Shown here: positions 18,104 to 27,105 of the stretch, piece by piece
Layout of the letters: the number at the start of each line of letters is the position of its first letter
How positions within the stretch are numbered: position 1 is the first letter of the stretch
Source: Marivirga lumbricoides
Lineage (GTDB): Bacteria > Bacteroidota > Bacteroidia > Cytophagales > Cyclobacteriaceae
Length of the DNA stretch: 64,000 nt
Assembly (NCBI RefSeq): GCF_014636295.1
Contig: NZ_BMEC01000019.1
Location: 21,698 to 85,697 of the forward strand
Direction: 5' to 3'
Notes under the pieces: generated by a model
What the model was told of the DNA's origin: nothing
The model's input: the letters and a program-made list of their open reading frames with translations, nothing else
The model's database searches: none
Position numbers and translations under genes: made by a program

Positions 18104-19579
18104 TCAATAAGCTTTTGCAAATAATACCCTTTTATTTGAAGGCTTGCCAGTATAGATGCACTTACCTGATTCTTCCTTTGCATCTAAAGGAATACATCTG
18201 ATAGTAGCTTTAGTTTCTTCTTTTATTTTTTCTTCAGTTTCGGTCGTTCCGTCCCAGTGAGCGGAGATAAATCCACCTTTACTTTCAAGAATGTTTTTAA
18301 ATTCTTCATATGAATCTACTTCATGTGTATTATCAATTCTGAACTGTTTGGCTTTATTGTAGATGTTTGATTGAATCGCCTCAAGGGTCTCTTCAATCAC
18401 ATTTTCGATTCCTTCAATATTCACAGTTTGCTTTTCCTTAGTGTCTCTTCTGGCGAGCTCTACTGTTCCATTTTCCAAATCTCTTGGACCAATAGCAATC
18501 CTTAAAGGCACCCCTTTAAGTTCCCACTCAGCAAATTTAAAACCTGGCTTATGGGTGTCTCTATTGTCAAAATTGACTGTGATATGCTTTTTCTTTAATG
18601 ATTTTTTCAATTTTTCTGCTACTTCAGCAATATTTTGCCTCTCTTCGTCTGATTTATAAATAGGGACGATTACCACCTGTATTGGTGCTAGTTTAGGAGG
18701 AAGCACTAAGCCTTCATCATCAGAATGCGCCATAATTAATGCACCTATTAAGCGCGTGCTCACTCCCCAGGATGTTCCCCAAACGTGATCTAGCTTTCCA
18801 TCTTTTGCTGCAAACTTTACATCAAAAGCTTTGGCAAAGTTCTGTCCAAGGAAGTGAGAAGTACCAGCCTGAAGTGCTTTTCCATCCTGCATTAGGCCCT
18901 CAATACAGTAGGTTTCCAGCGCGCCCGCAAATCTTTCACTCTCTGATTTTAGTCCCATAATTACAGGAAGTGCCATGTACTCTTCCGCGAACTGCGAGTA
19001 AACATTAATCATTTGAACAGTTTCATCTATGGCTTCCTGCTTCTCTGCATGAGCAGTATGTCCTTCCTGCCATAGAAACTCTGCAGTACGAAGGAATAGC
19101 CTGGTTCTCATCTCCCACCTCACTACATTGGCCCATTGGTTTACAAGCAGCGGTAAGTCACGGTAAGACTGAATCCAGTTTTTATAAGTGTTCCATATAA
19201 TAGTTTCCGAAGTAGGTCTAACTATTAACTCTTCTTCCAGCTTAGCATCAGGATCAACCACAACTCCTTTACCATTCTCATCATTTTTAAGTCTGTAATG
19301 GGTAACTACAGCGCATTCTTTGGCAAAGCCTTCAACATGGTCAGCCTCTTTACTTAAGTATGATTTGGGAATAAATAGTGGAAAGTAAGCATTCTGATGG
19401 CCTGTTTCCTTGAACATATCATCCAGTTGCCTTTGCATTTTCTCCCAGATGGAATAACCGTAAGGTTTAATAATCATACAGCCTCTTACTGCTGAGTTTT
19501 CTGCTAAATCAGCTCTTTTAACTAATTCGTTGTACCACTGGGCGTAATCTTCACTTCTTTTCGGTAAACCTTTGCTCAT
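18104..19579 (-). CDS. proS: Prolyl-tRNA synthetase (short, archaeal/eukaryal-type)
   Basis: The 491-residue product is a class II aminoacyl-tRNA synthetase that charges tRNA-Pro. Landmarks are the N-terminal [38 protein letters not shown], motif 2 with [24 protein letters not shown] (given here in part as [15 protein letters not shown]), the [14 protein letters not shown] block and the anticodon domain around [14 protein letters not shown]. The editing insertion of the long bacterial form is absent and a C-terminal zinc-type extension is present, so it is the type 3 ProS common in Bacteroidota. Divergent from the Ser/Arg-rich gene with 127 bases between starts. Confidence 0.95.
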   Translation of the reverse strand: MSKGLPKRSEDYAQWYNELVKRADLAENSAVRGCMIIKPYGYSIWEKMQRQLDDMFKETGHQNAYFPLFIPKSYLSKEADHVEGFAKECAVVTHYRLKNDENGKGVVVDPDAKLEEELIVRPTSETIIWNTYKNWIQSYRDLPLLVNQWANVVRWEMRTRLFLRTAEFLWQEGHTAHAEKQEAIDETVQMINVYSQFAEEYMALPVIMGLKSESERFAGALETYCIEGLMQDGKALQAGTSHFLGQNFAKAFDVKFAAKDGKLDHVWGTSWGVSTRLIGALIMAHSDDEGLVLPPKLAPIQVVIVPIYKSDEERQNIAEVAEKLKKSLKKKHITVNFDNRDTHKPGFKFAEWELKGVPLRIAIGPRDLENGTVELARRDTKEKQTVNIEGIENVIEETLEAIQSNIYNKAKQFRIDNTHEVDSYEEFKNILESKGGFISAHWDGTTETEEKIKEETKATIRCIPLDAKEESGKCIYTGKPSNKRVLFAKAY

Positions 19580-19706
19580 TATAGTGTTTTTGGTATGATA
19601 TTTGTATCTTTATTTGCAGATTCTTCGGACAGAATAAATAAAAATTAAATGAAATCAATTTATCCGAAAAATCGTTGTAAAATTAGAAACTAAAAATTAA
19701 GTAGCC

Positions 19707-21197
19707 ATGAAAACCTTAAGCTTTATCTTAATATTATTTAGCGTAGGACTAGCTCCTCACTTAGGAAATGCTCAATCTGAGCAACAGCCAGAGAGCGATG
19801 ACCTTTACTTTACAGCAGCAGACAGAGAAGTGCTGAATGCAAAATTACAAGCTGAAGAGGAGAAAAAAGCGCAGGAAATGCGTAATTCTGGCTACGCTTA
19901 TAATCAATTTGATAACTCAAAAGAATCCTTCGATTCTTTCAGAAAAGATCAGAAAGAAACAAACCAGGAACTTAATAAAACTCCTGATAGCCTATATCAA
20001 CAAGAAGGTTGGTATTATGACGAAGATGCTGCCCGAGCAGGTGGCAACGGAAGAGGAGGTAACTTAGGCCAGACTCAAATCTATAATTATTATGGAATGG
20101 CTCCTAATATGATGATGGGAGGGTTTTACAATCCTTACATGTATGATCCTTTCTTAATGAACTCTTATATGTATGACCCTTATTTCAGAGGATATGGTTT
20201 CAGGCCTGGTTTAAACGTTGGCTTTGGATTTAATTCCTGGGGAGGAAGTTATTGGTCAGTAGGTTTTGGAAGAGGCTTCGGTGGATTTTATGATCCGTTT
20301 TACGATCCATATTGGGGCTATGGTGGCTTTGGAAGAGGCTGGGGATGGGGTAATAGCTATGCCTGGGGTTACAATAGAGGATATAGAAATGGGTTTTATG
20401 ACGGCTTATACTACAATAACTATTATGTAAGTGATAATTATAATAATAGAAGAAATAGATCATATAGCAACAGTCCTAGAATTTCCAGGTCCAGATCAGC
20501 AGTAGCCAGCAGAACAAGTAGAGATGCCAACAGGCAAGTATATAGCACAAGTAGAAATACAGGTGCCGAAAGATCAAGGTCAGCTATAGCAAGTAGAGGT
20601 TCAGTAAATAGTAGGACTGCTACTACCAGAACAAGAGCTAACTCAGCAATAGCTTCTAATAGCAGACAAAGCAGAACTGATTATGCTGCACGAACTGCTG
20701 TTTATAATAATAACAGAAGTTCAAGAACTGCAGGTTACTCTTCAGCCAGATCAAGTGATTATAATAGCAGATCGGCTGTAAATAGTGCCAGATCAAGCAG
20801 AACTTCAGACAGAAGTGCTTTAGGACGATCTTCAGCAAATACAAGCAGAAATGCATCTCAGTATTATAATAGTTCCAGAACTACTAATAGCAGAGGGACA
20901 TATTCAAGGTCTTCAGGTAATACAACCACCAGAAGTTCAAGCTTTGGAAATTCCAGAAACTCTAGTTATGGAAACTCATCAAGAAGCTCAAATTACGGGA
21001 ATTCATCAAGAAGTTCAGGCTCTTCTTACGGTAGATCTTCAGGCTCTAGCTCAAGAAGCAGTTCAAGCTATGGAAGATCAAGCAGCAGTTCGTCAAGAAG
21101 TAGTTCAAGTGTAGGAAGGTCTTCTTCGAGCAGTAGCAGTCGCTCTTCTGGTTCTTCTTCAAGAAGTAGTGGGGGTTCCAGATCGAGAGGTAATTAA
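19707..21197 (+). CDS. Secreted low-complexity protein: charged, Gly/aromatic-rich and Ser/Arg-rich segments
   Basis: The 496-residue product has a signal peptide (about 1-23, NAQ) and a charged helical segment (24-105). A Gly/Tyr/Phe/Trp/Met-rich stretch (about 110-240) has many GFGRGFGG and YDPYWGYGG-type units. A very long Arg/Ser/Asn-rich tail (about 245-496) becomes almost pure S/R/G: repeated SSRSS, YGRSS, SRSA. The DNA of the tail is repetitive but in frame throughout, so the tail is really coding. No family was recognised. The strongly basic tail could bind anionic surfaces, polysaccharide or nucleic acid; that is inference. A strong terminator follows. Confidence 0.75.
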   Translation: MKTLSFILILFSVGLAPHLGNAQSEQQPESDDLYFTAADREVLNAKLQAEEEKKAQEMRNSGYAYNQFDNSKESFDSFRKDQKETNQELNKTPDSLYQQEGWYYDEDAARAGGNGRGGNLGQTQIYNYYGMAPNMMMGGFYNPYMYDPFLMNSYMYDPYFRGYGFRPGLNVGFGFNSWGGSYWSVGFGRGFGGFYDPFYDPYWGYGGFGRGWGWGNSYAWGYNRGYRNGFYDGLYYNNYYVSDNYNNRRNRSYSNSPRISRSRSAVASRTSRDANRQVYSTSRNTGAERSRSAIASRGSVNSRTATTRTRANSAIASNSRQSRTDYAARTAVYNNNRSSRTAGYSSARSSDYNSRSAVNSARSSRTSDRSALGRSSANTSRNASQYYNSSRTTNSRGTYSRSSGNTTTRSSSFGNSRNSSYGNSSRSSNYGNSSRSSGSSYGRSSGSSSRSSSSYGRSSSSSSRSSSSVGRSSSSSSSRSSGSSSRSSGGSRSRGN

Positions 21198-21213
21198 AAT
21201 ATAAAAACTCTTT

Positions 21214-21244
21214 AAGGCGTTTTAAATTCTAAAACGCCTTTTTT
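21214..21244 (+). terminator. Rho-independent terminator
   Basis: AAGGCGTTTTA (21214-21224) and TAAAACGCCTT (21230-21240) form an 11-bp stem with a 5-base loop followed by T residues. It lies 17 bases past the Ser/Arg-rich gene and just before the porin start. Confidence 0.9.
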
Positions 21245-21270
21245 AATCTTTTTTATAAAAATTGAATAAT

Positions 21271-22785
21271 ATGAAAATGGTAAAATTCATTTTTGCAGTA
21301 GGCCTTTGTGCCATTACTTTTTCAGTTTCTGCTCAGCAAGGATATAGTACATTTGTAGATGATGCCGTTAGATTTAGCCAATCTACCACTTCGGGTACCG
21401 CCAGATTTATTGGTTTGGGGGGAGCTAATACATCATTGGGAGGAGATATTTCCAGTATTTCCGGAAATCCTGCAGGTTTAGGCTTTTACAACAAATCCGC
21501 ATGGAGTATCTCTCCTGTGCTAAGGTTTGGAGAATTTAATGCAAATTATGGCGGTGTAGAGAATAACGACTTTGGCGCAAATTTACAGGTGCCAAATGGA
21601 GGTATGGTTTTTCATAAGAGGTTTGAAGAATATTCAGGCTCCAAATGGATTTCAGGGACATTTGGTATCGCGTATAACCAAAAGACTTCTTTTTACAATA
21701 CTATAGATTACCGAGGTAGTTTAATAGGTGGTGAAAATAACATACCTTATGATTTTGTAGATTATACTTTGCAGCCTTTCATTAATCCCGATGGTAGTTA
21801 TATAAATTATCCTTCTGAGGCAGCAATAGAGCCGGATTTTTTATCTAACCCCTATTCTGATTTGGCAAGTTTAACTGGCTTGCTAACTATTTTTCCAGCT
21901 GGTGAGGGTTATGAGGTGGATAGGTACGACTTTGATCAAATAGGTGATGTTCAACAAACTGAAAGAATCTTAAGAACTGGTGGGGTAACTACTTTAGACC
22001 TTTCCTATGGAGCTAATTATAATGATAAACTCTATTTGGGAGCGGGTTTAAATATTAATTTTATCAATTATACAGAAACCAGAACTTTTAGAGAAACGCC
22101 TAGTAATGATATCTTGAACTACCTTGAACTTACCGATAGAAAAGAAATTTCCGGAGCTGGAGTTGGTGTAACTGTTGGTGCAATTTATAAGCCTATTCAA
22201 ATGGTGAATATTGGGGTCTCTTATACTTCACCTACCTTTATAGGAATGGATGAAATACAAGAAATCCAATTAGATGCAATTTATTTCAACGAACAAGATG
22301 CAAGTGCTGAAATCGTCAATGAAGTCCCAAGCTATAGCTTTGTTATTCCTCAGAAAGTAAGTGGAGGTGCAACTGTATTTTTGAGTAAGTACGGATTTGT
22401 TACAGCCGATGTAGAATGGGTTGACTACGCCAGTGCAAGATTTAACAGTAATGATGGTGCCTTTGCAAATGGTGAACCTGATGTAAGTAATAATTTAGCG
22501 AGTGCTTTGAATTACAGATTAGGAGTAGAAGGTAGACTGGATATTTTCAGAGTCCGTGCAGGGTATGCTTTATTCGGCAACCCTTACAGTGAAAACACAT
22601 TTGAGCAGAATAGAAGTACAGTAAGTGGAGGAGTCGGGATTTTTAAAAATGGTTTTTCTGCAGATTTAACTTATAGTTTAAATAGTTTTAATAATCCTGC
22701 TATCACACCTTATGCAGGTGCGGCTTCTGTTTCTTCAGAGTCAAAAATTTCCGCCTTTAGATTAACATTAGGCAAAACTTTTTAA
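21271..22785 (+). CDS. FadL/OmpP1-family outer-membrane transport protein
   Basis: The ATG at 21271 is chosen over an in-frame TTG at 21262. The roughly 504-residue product has a signal peptide (VSAQ) and the N-terminal family block with a Gly-rich turn and the NPAGL motif (SSISGNPAGLGFYNKS), as in FadL/TodX porins for hydrophobic substrates. A long series of amphipathic strands follows, ending in an aromatic C-terminal residue (LTLGKTF), the usual signal for barrel assembly. Substrate cannot be told. Flanked by terminators on both sides, so monocistronic. Confidence 0.85.
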   Translation: MKMVKFIFAVGLCAITFSVSAQQGYSTFVDDAVRFSQSTTSGTARFIGLGGANTSLGGDISSISGNPAGLGFYNKSAWSISPVLRFGEFNANYGGVENNDFGANLQVPNGGMVFHKRFEEYSGSKWISGTFGIAYNQKTSFYNTIDYRGSLIGGENNIPYDFVDYTLQPFINPDGSYINYPSEAAIEPDFLSNPYSDLASLTGLLTIFPAGEGYEVDRYDFDQIGDVQQTERILRTGGVTTLDLSYGANYNDKLYLGAGLNINFINYTETRTFRETPSNDILNYLELTDRKEISGAGVGVTVGAIYKPIQMVNIGVSYTSPTFIGMDEIQEIQLDAIYFNEQDASAEIVNEVPSYSFVIPQKVSGGATVFLSKYGFVTADVEWVDYASARFNSNDGAFANGEPDVSNNLASALNYRLGVEGRLDIFRVRAGYALFGNPYSENTFEQNRSTVSGGVGIFKNGFSADLTYSLNSFNNPAITPYAGAASVSSESKISAFRLTLGKTF

Positions 22786-22808
22786 AAGTAAGTTACTGAA
22801 AATATTAT

Positions 22809-22846
22809 AGCCCATACTTAAATTTAGTTGAGTATGGGCTTTTTTT
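22809..22846 (+). terminator. Rho-independent terminator after the porin gene
   Basis: AGCCCATACT (22809-22818) pairs with AGTATGGGCT (22831-22840), followed by seven T. It also overlaps the end of the convergent four-TM gene. Confidence 0.88.
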
Positions 22847-23450
22847 ATTGTTCTGATTTAAATTGAATATTTAATTCTTTTAACTCATTAATGATTTGAT
22901 TTAACCTTTCTTTCTCCTTTTTCATTACTCTTTTGCCTATATAAAAATAAGCAAAGGCCATCCAGCCGAAGTAGATGCTCAGCATGATCATTACATTAAG
23001 AATAGGCCTTCCTGAAAATATCTCTATAAAATAAATAGCCATAGCTAAGTTAAGAGCAAGAAAATAGACAGGGCCGTTCCATTTGTTCTGTTTCTTTCTT
23101 AACGCATAATATGCTTCCCATTGTTTGAGATGATCAGCCGGTAAAGAGAGGTCTGAAATTCTTTGTATTTTAAGGTAGTTTTGGTAGAGGAAGATAGCCT
23201 GTGCAAAGCAAATTAATGAAATTAATCCCATTGCTCCATAAGTATACCATTTTTGTAAGTTTAGGTCAGGGAAGATAGCGAGTGCTATTATAAAACATCC
23301 TGTTAAAGCAAGACTAATGGTACCCCATTTGTACTTACTTTGCATCTTATACCTGGCGTCTTTTGATGAGGAACTCAAATCAGGAGAAAGTGATTGTTGA
23401 GTACCCTCACCCTTATTCCAAAGGTTTTTTATATCGTCAAAACTGTTCAT
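22845..23450 (-). CDS. Four-TM membrane protein coupled to an ECF sigma factor
   Basis: The 201-residue product has a polar N-terminus of about 40 residues (FDDIKNLWNKGEG), four predicted membrane segments (about 43-60, 70-90, 126-145, 150-170) and a cytosolic Lys/Glu coiled tail. Its start overlaps the end of the sigma gene by 14 bases, so they are translated together. Genes in this position usually encode the anti-sigma factor; the N-terminal cytosolic helix could be the sigma-binding part, but no zinc-binding anti-sigma motif (HxxxCxxC) is present. Regulatory role is inferred from position only. Confidence 0.7.
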   Translation of the reverse strand: MNSFDDIKNLWNKGEGTQQSLSPDLSSSSKDARYKMQSKYKWGTISLALTGCFIIALAIFPDLNLQKWYTYGAMGLISLICFAQAIFLYQNYLKIQRISDLSLPADHLKQWEAYYALRKKQNKWNGPVYFLALNLAMAIYFIEIFSGRPILNVMIMLSIYFGWMAFAYFYIGKRVMKKEKERLNQIINELKELNIQFKSEQ

Positions 23451-23928
23451 TACTTTTATAAATTTCGGTAAGTTCTTTTTTAATGCGGTGAATTTTTACT
23501 CTTACATTGCTTTCTTTAAAGCCTGTTATTTCAGCTATTTCCTGGTAAGACTTTTCTTCCAGGAATAGCATAATTATGAATCTATCAGCTTCTTTTAGCA
23601 GACTAATGCTTTTGTAAAGCGTTTTGATGTGGCTTTCTGTGTCGGTTTTGGTTTCAGGAATAGCATTTAACAATTCATTGTTTGATTTTACCATTTTTAG
23701 CTTCTGCTTTCTTATATTAGAGAGGCAGGTGTTTACGGCTATTCGGTAAATCCAGGTACTTAATTTTGCTTCTCCTCTAAATTTTTCCAGATTTTTCCAC
23801 ACTGATAGGAAAGTATCCTGCAATAAATCATCCGCCAGGTCAGTGTCTCCACAATAACCATAACACAGCTTACGCAGGCCGGAGCTATACTTATTATAGA
23901 TTTCTGTGAACTTCTTTTTCTTATCCAT
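23437..23928 (-). CDS. RNA polymerase ECF-type sigma-70 factor
   Basis: The 163-residue product contains sigma region 2 (CYGYCGDTDLADDLLQDTF, then VWKNLEKFRGEAKLSTWIYRIAVNTCLSNIRK, here the core WIYRIAVN). It also has region 4 with a helix-turn-helix (EEKSYQEIAEITGFKESNVR, VKIHRIKK). This is the compact ECF layout with no extra domains. It lies 16 bases after the alpha/beta hydrolase gene and overlaps the four-TM gene, giving a three-gene operon. Presumably it directs transcription of its own operon and other genes on an envelope signal. Confidence 0.92.
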   Translation of the reverse strand: MDKKKKFTEIYNKYSSGLRKLCYGYCGDTDLADDLLQDTFLSVWKNLEKFRGEAKLSTWIYRIAVNTCLSNIRKQKLKMVKSNNELLNAIPETKTDTESHIKTLYKSISLLKEADRFIIMLFLEEKSYQEIAEITGFKESNVRVKIHRIKKELTEIYKSNEQF

Positions 23929-23944
23929 CTTATCTTTTGAACTA

Positions 23945-24793
23945 TCAGTCCAGAAATTTTTTTACCTCATTGTAAAACCATTCCGGCTGATCATACATAA
24001 TAAAATGTTTGCTATCTGCAATTTTAATGGTTTTGGATGGTAGCTTTTTATATTGCTCGTAGAGTATTTTTTTACTTTGGTCTTTTGAGCCATAAATACT
24101 TCCTAATATTAGCACTTCCTGTGAAATGCCTGGCAGTGAGTTGCGTAAATCGGTTGTTGAAATTTCCACTAAAGTAAGCCCTAAAGTTCTCCTTTCACTG
24201 TTATATTGCCACTCTGCAATTTGCCTTGCCCTGGTAGAATCCGAAACCTGATACATCATGGCATTGGCTGTGTTTTTTATAAAACCTTCTTCCGGTAAAC
24301 TCATGAAATTTTGAACTACCACCTCCGGCTTCATTTGAGGTGTGTTTTTCATTGAATCAGCAGTTATTTCAGGATTATACATAGCAGAAATAAATGGTAC
24401 TCCATCTACAGCAATTATTTTCCCAAATAGCTCAGGAGATTCACTACTCACCCATAAACTAAGAAATGCTCCCAGGCTATGTCCAATGAGTGCTGGTTTT
24501 TTGAGTTTTTGAGTTTTCGCGTACTGAATAATTTCGTTTTTTACCGTTTCCAGAATCGGGGATTCTATAGGGGCAACTCCCGCATAACCTGCTAATGTAA
24601 GTACATGGCATTCATAATCTGCTTTTAGTTGCTCCACAGTTTCTTTCCAGACATTACCACTGCAACTATAGCCGGGTATTAATATGAGAGGGGTACCTTT
24701 TCCGAACACTTCCACTTTAAAAGCTTTGCTTTGTGCAAAAGCAGTAGAAATTGAGAGAATAAATAATAAGATAATGGTTTTTAAAGTTTTCAT
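23945..24793 (-). CDS. Secreted alpha/beta hydrolase
   Basis: The 282-residue product has a signal peptide (1-20, TAFAQ) and the alpha/beta hydrolase fold: oxyanion-side LILIPGYSCSG, nucleophile elbow GHSLG with Ser106, a helical cap (about 140-200), and the catalytic His in IADSKHFIMYDQPEWF near residue 262. The usual acid is probably in the strand before it. Substrate unknown (esterase or lactonase type). It heads the operon with the ECF sigma factor, and a CTGTATCC/GGATACAG inverted repeat lies just upstream of the start. Confidence 0.85.
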   Translation of the reverse strand: MKTLKTIILLFILSISTAFAQSKAFKVEVFGKGTPLILIPGYSCSGNVWKETVEQLKADYECHVLTLAGYAGVAPIESPILETVKNEIIQYAKTQKLKKPALIGHSLGAFLSLWVSSESPELFGKIIAVDGVPFISAMYNPEITADSMKNTPQMKPEVVVQNFMSLPEEGFIKNTANAMMYQVSDSTRARQIAEWQYNSERRTLGLTLVEISTTDLRNSLPGISQEVLILGSIYGSKDQSKKILYEQYKKLPSKTIKIADSKHFIMYDQPEWFYNEVKKFLD

Positions 24794-24795
24794 AA

Positions 24796-24840
24796 CTGTA
24801 TCCTTTTTAATTTGTAGTGATTGGATACAGAGTTGATCAG
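24796..24840 (-). promoter_or_regulatory. Inverted repeat upstream of the hydrolase-sigma operon
   Basis: CTGTATCC at 24796-24803 and GGATACAG at 24833-24840 are perfect complements spaced by 29 bases, directly before the hydrolase start codon. This could be a two-half-site operator or part of a sigma-dependent promoter region; no regulator is assigned. Confidence 0.3.
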
Positions 24841-24933
24841 TTTGTTACAAAATGAGGAGAGTTTTTTTATTTTTTGAATTCCGGTCCATAGAAATTCTCA
24901 ATCTGAAGGTAGCAAGAAACTAATGACAATGTT

Positions 24934-25431
24934 TTAAAAGTGAGGAAAAGAAGCTTCATTTACATCTGTTACCTCTATTTTAGCCTTTGAATAGTAGGGA
25001 AGGCGGTCGTTTAGTAACTCTGATAGTTTTGTGCGAATTTGTGTTGAAGTAGAATATCCTTTAAATAGAGGGCGTTTATCAATTTCATTGCTGACTATCA
25101 GTCTCTCGGAAATATGGTGTATGGAAAGGTTCAGAAAAACGGTGGTTCCTTTCCCATTCATTAAATCCATATTGTTATTGAAACAAGGTGTGCCACCCCC
25201 GCAAGCAATTATAGCATCAGGTGATTCTTTAATTGCTTCAAGCAGATAAGCTGCTTCCAAAGCTCTGAAACGTGATTCGCCCTCTGAAGAAAATATTTCT
25301 GCAATTGTTTTACCTTCCTTTTTTTCCAGGTAGTGATCCAGATCAATGAACAAGATGTCATTTTTTTCTGCCCAAAGCTTTCCCCAATAGCTTTTTCCGG
25401 AGCCTGGTAAACCTAGCAAAAAGTAACGCAT
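24934..25431 (-). CDS. aroK: Shikimate kinase
   Basis: The 165-residue product opens with the Walker A loop LGLPGSGKSYWG (about 6-17). The shikimate-binding residues follow: DLD in FIDLDHYLE, FR in ESRFRALE, GGG in IIACGGGTP, then the lid Arg in DKRPLF. It phosphorylates shikimate in the route to chorismate and aromatic amino acids. Its start codon shares one base with the stop of the preceding gene (TGATG), so translation is coupled. Length is normal. Confidence 0.93.
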   Translation of the reverse strand: MRYFLLGLPGSGKSYWGKLWAEKNDILFIDLDHYLEKKEGKTIAEIFSSEGESRFRALEAAYLLEAIKESPDAIIACGGGTPCFNNNMDLMNGKGTTVFLNLSIHHISERLIVSNEIDKRPLFKGYSTSTQIRTKLSELLNDRLPYYSKAKIEVTDVNEASFPHF

Positions 25432-26525
25432 CAGTTCAAAAGTTCAGATAAATCAGCAGGATCGGGCACATCATTATAATGCCATTTGTCTAGAATAGTT
25501 CCGTCTTCTACCAATATAATGCCTGGGTTAGATCTGATAATTGTTTTTAAAACAGTAGCATCACCGTAGTAAAAATCGAATTGAAGACCTCTTGCTGCCT
25601 TTATTTTTAAAACATCTTCTGCCGATGAGGAAGTAATTAGTATTGGCTCAACATCGGCAGGCATACGCGATACAAGATTATTAATGTCGATTAAACCTTC
25701 TGTATCAGCTTCTTCAATGCTGTACGATACAATCCACAGTTTCTTTCCGGTAAGTACTTCACTGGTTTTGTCACCTGACTCATTCCATATGGCGAAATCA
25801 GTAATTTTAGGAGTGGAAGCCTCAGGGTTGGTGATTTCATGACCCACTAATTTATACCCCTCTTTTTCAGATAGGTATTTGAGGGATTTTATTTCTTCAC
25901 CCTCTTTTTCAAAAGTGTATTGAAATTGCGGGCTTTCTTTGGGTTTCATAGCTTCCTGCACATTTACCCCTACCTTATAGGCTCTGAAATCCAGAAATGG
26001 TAAATGCTGAACAGCATAAATACATAATAATAAACTGATGGCTGTAGTACAAATTATAATAATGTGCCTGGCACCGAAAGTACTTTCTTTGATTTTATTC
26101 CGATTAATGAAAAGAAACCCTATCAGTACAACCAGGATTATGTCTTTGGTGAAAGACTCCCACGGAGTAAGTTTAATGGCATCGCCAAAGCATCCGCAAT
26201 CGGTAACCTTGTTAAAGTAGGCTGAGTAAAAGGTTAAAAAAGTAAAGAATATTATGAGTATGCTTAATACATTAATGGTGAACTTTACGCGCCATTTTAT
26301 AATGATTGCAATCCCTAAAACTACTTCCAATACATTTAAAAAGATGCCAATAGCTAATGCGTGAGGTTCAAATACAGAGAAAAAAGAAGCTATATCAGCT
26401 GCAAAAACGCCAAAGTATTCACCAAGTTTTATAGCCGTTCCCACCGGATCATTAACTTTAACCAATCCGCTGAAAATAAATAATCCTCCTACTAAATACC
26501 GTACAATAGCTGTTAAAATCTTCAT
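25431..26525 (-). CDS. BT_3928-type DoxX family membrane protein with thioredoxin-like C-terminus
   Basis: The 364-residue product has the DoxX/MauE-like four-helix membrane part (about 5-150; YLVGGLFIFSGLVKVNDPVG at the start, DCGCFGDAI between helices) and a fifth helix near 155-170. The C-terminal ~120 residues look thioredoxin-like (KLWIVSYSIEEA ... ILITSSSAEDV ... NPGIILVEDGTI) but have no CxxC. DoxX proteins are linked to redox processes in the membrane; the role here is unknown. Its ends overlap both neighbours by one base (TAATG upstream, TGATG downstream). Confidence 0.85.
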   Translation of the reverse strand: MKILTAIVRYLVGGLFIFSGLVKVNDPVGTAIKLGEYFGVFAADIASFFSVFEPHALAIGIFLNVLEVVLGIAIIIKWRVKFTINVLSILIIFFTFLTFYSAYFNKVTDCGCFGDAIKLTPWESFTKDIILVVLIGFLFINRNKIKESTFGARHIIIICTTAISLLLCIYAVQHLPFLDFRAYKVGVNVQEAMKPKESPQFQYTFEKEGEEIKSLKYLSEKEGYKLVGHEITNPEASTPKITDFAIWNESGDKTSEVLTGKKLWIVSYSIEEADTEGLIDINNLVSRMPADVEPILITSSSAEDVLKIKAARGLQFDFYYGDATVLKTIIRSNPGIILVEDGTILDKWHYNDVPDPADLSELLN

Positions 26526-27070
26526 TATGATTTATTTTCAATTTTAATTAAACAAAAAACTGCGTAATTGATCATGTCCTGATAGTTTGCCTTTACCGGC
26601 TCAGATATCAGGGTTTTGCCCTGGTTGTCTTCAATTTGTTTTACCCTGTATAGTTTCATCAGAATAATATCAGTAATTGAACTAATGCGCATATCCCTCC
26701 AGGCTTCCCCATAATCATGATTTTTATCCAGAAGCAAAGAAAGAGTTTCGTCAACTGCTTTATCATACAATGGCTCCAACTCTTCGTAAGGAATTTCAAG
26801 AGGAGTGTCTTTGCTTAATCCTTCCTGAATGATAGCCATTATGGCATAATTTACTATACCTATAAACTCATTTCGAATATCTTCTTCAATTTTCTGCACA
26901 CCTTTTTCCTGTACCGACCTTATACGTTGCGCTTTGATAAAAAGCTGATCAGTAATAGAAGGCAGCCTGAGAATTCGCCAGGCAGTTCCATAATCTTTTG
27001 TTTTCTTTTCGAAAACATCTTTACACAGCGCAATAACTTGCTTATATTCGCTTTCAGTTTGAGTACTCAA
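26525..27070 (-). CDS. DUF1599 protein (duplicated nucleotide-modification-associated domain)
   Basis: The 181-residue product consists of two copies of the same ~85-residue module. KKTKDYGTAWRILRLPSITD..KAQRI is matched by DKNHDYGEAWRDMRISSITD..KLYRV, each followed by a helix ending NYAI/NYAV. This is DUF1599, widespread in Bacteroidota. The start is TTG at 27070-27068; no ATG is available near and the TTG gives the usual N-terminus. First gene of the DUF1599-DoxX-aroK operon, divergent from folP with only 35 bases between starts. Confidence 0.88.
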   Translation of the reverse strand: MSTQTESEYKQVIALCKDVFEKKTKDYGTAWRILRLPSITDQLFIKAQRIRSVQEKGVQKIEEDIRNEFIGIVNYAIMAIIQEGLSKDTPLEIPYEELEPLYDKAVDETLSLLLDKNHDYGEAWRDMRISSITDIILMKLYRVKQIEDNQGKTLISEPVKANYQDMINYAVFCLIKIENKS

Positions 27071-27105
27071 CAGAATTAAACTTTAATCGGTTAGAGAAAA
27101 AATTT

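Noticed and set aside
20851-21114. Open frame overlapping the Ser/Arg-rich gene
   Set aside because: Shadow frame of the S/R repeat DNA; the main frame has a signal peptide and a terminator.
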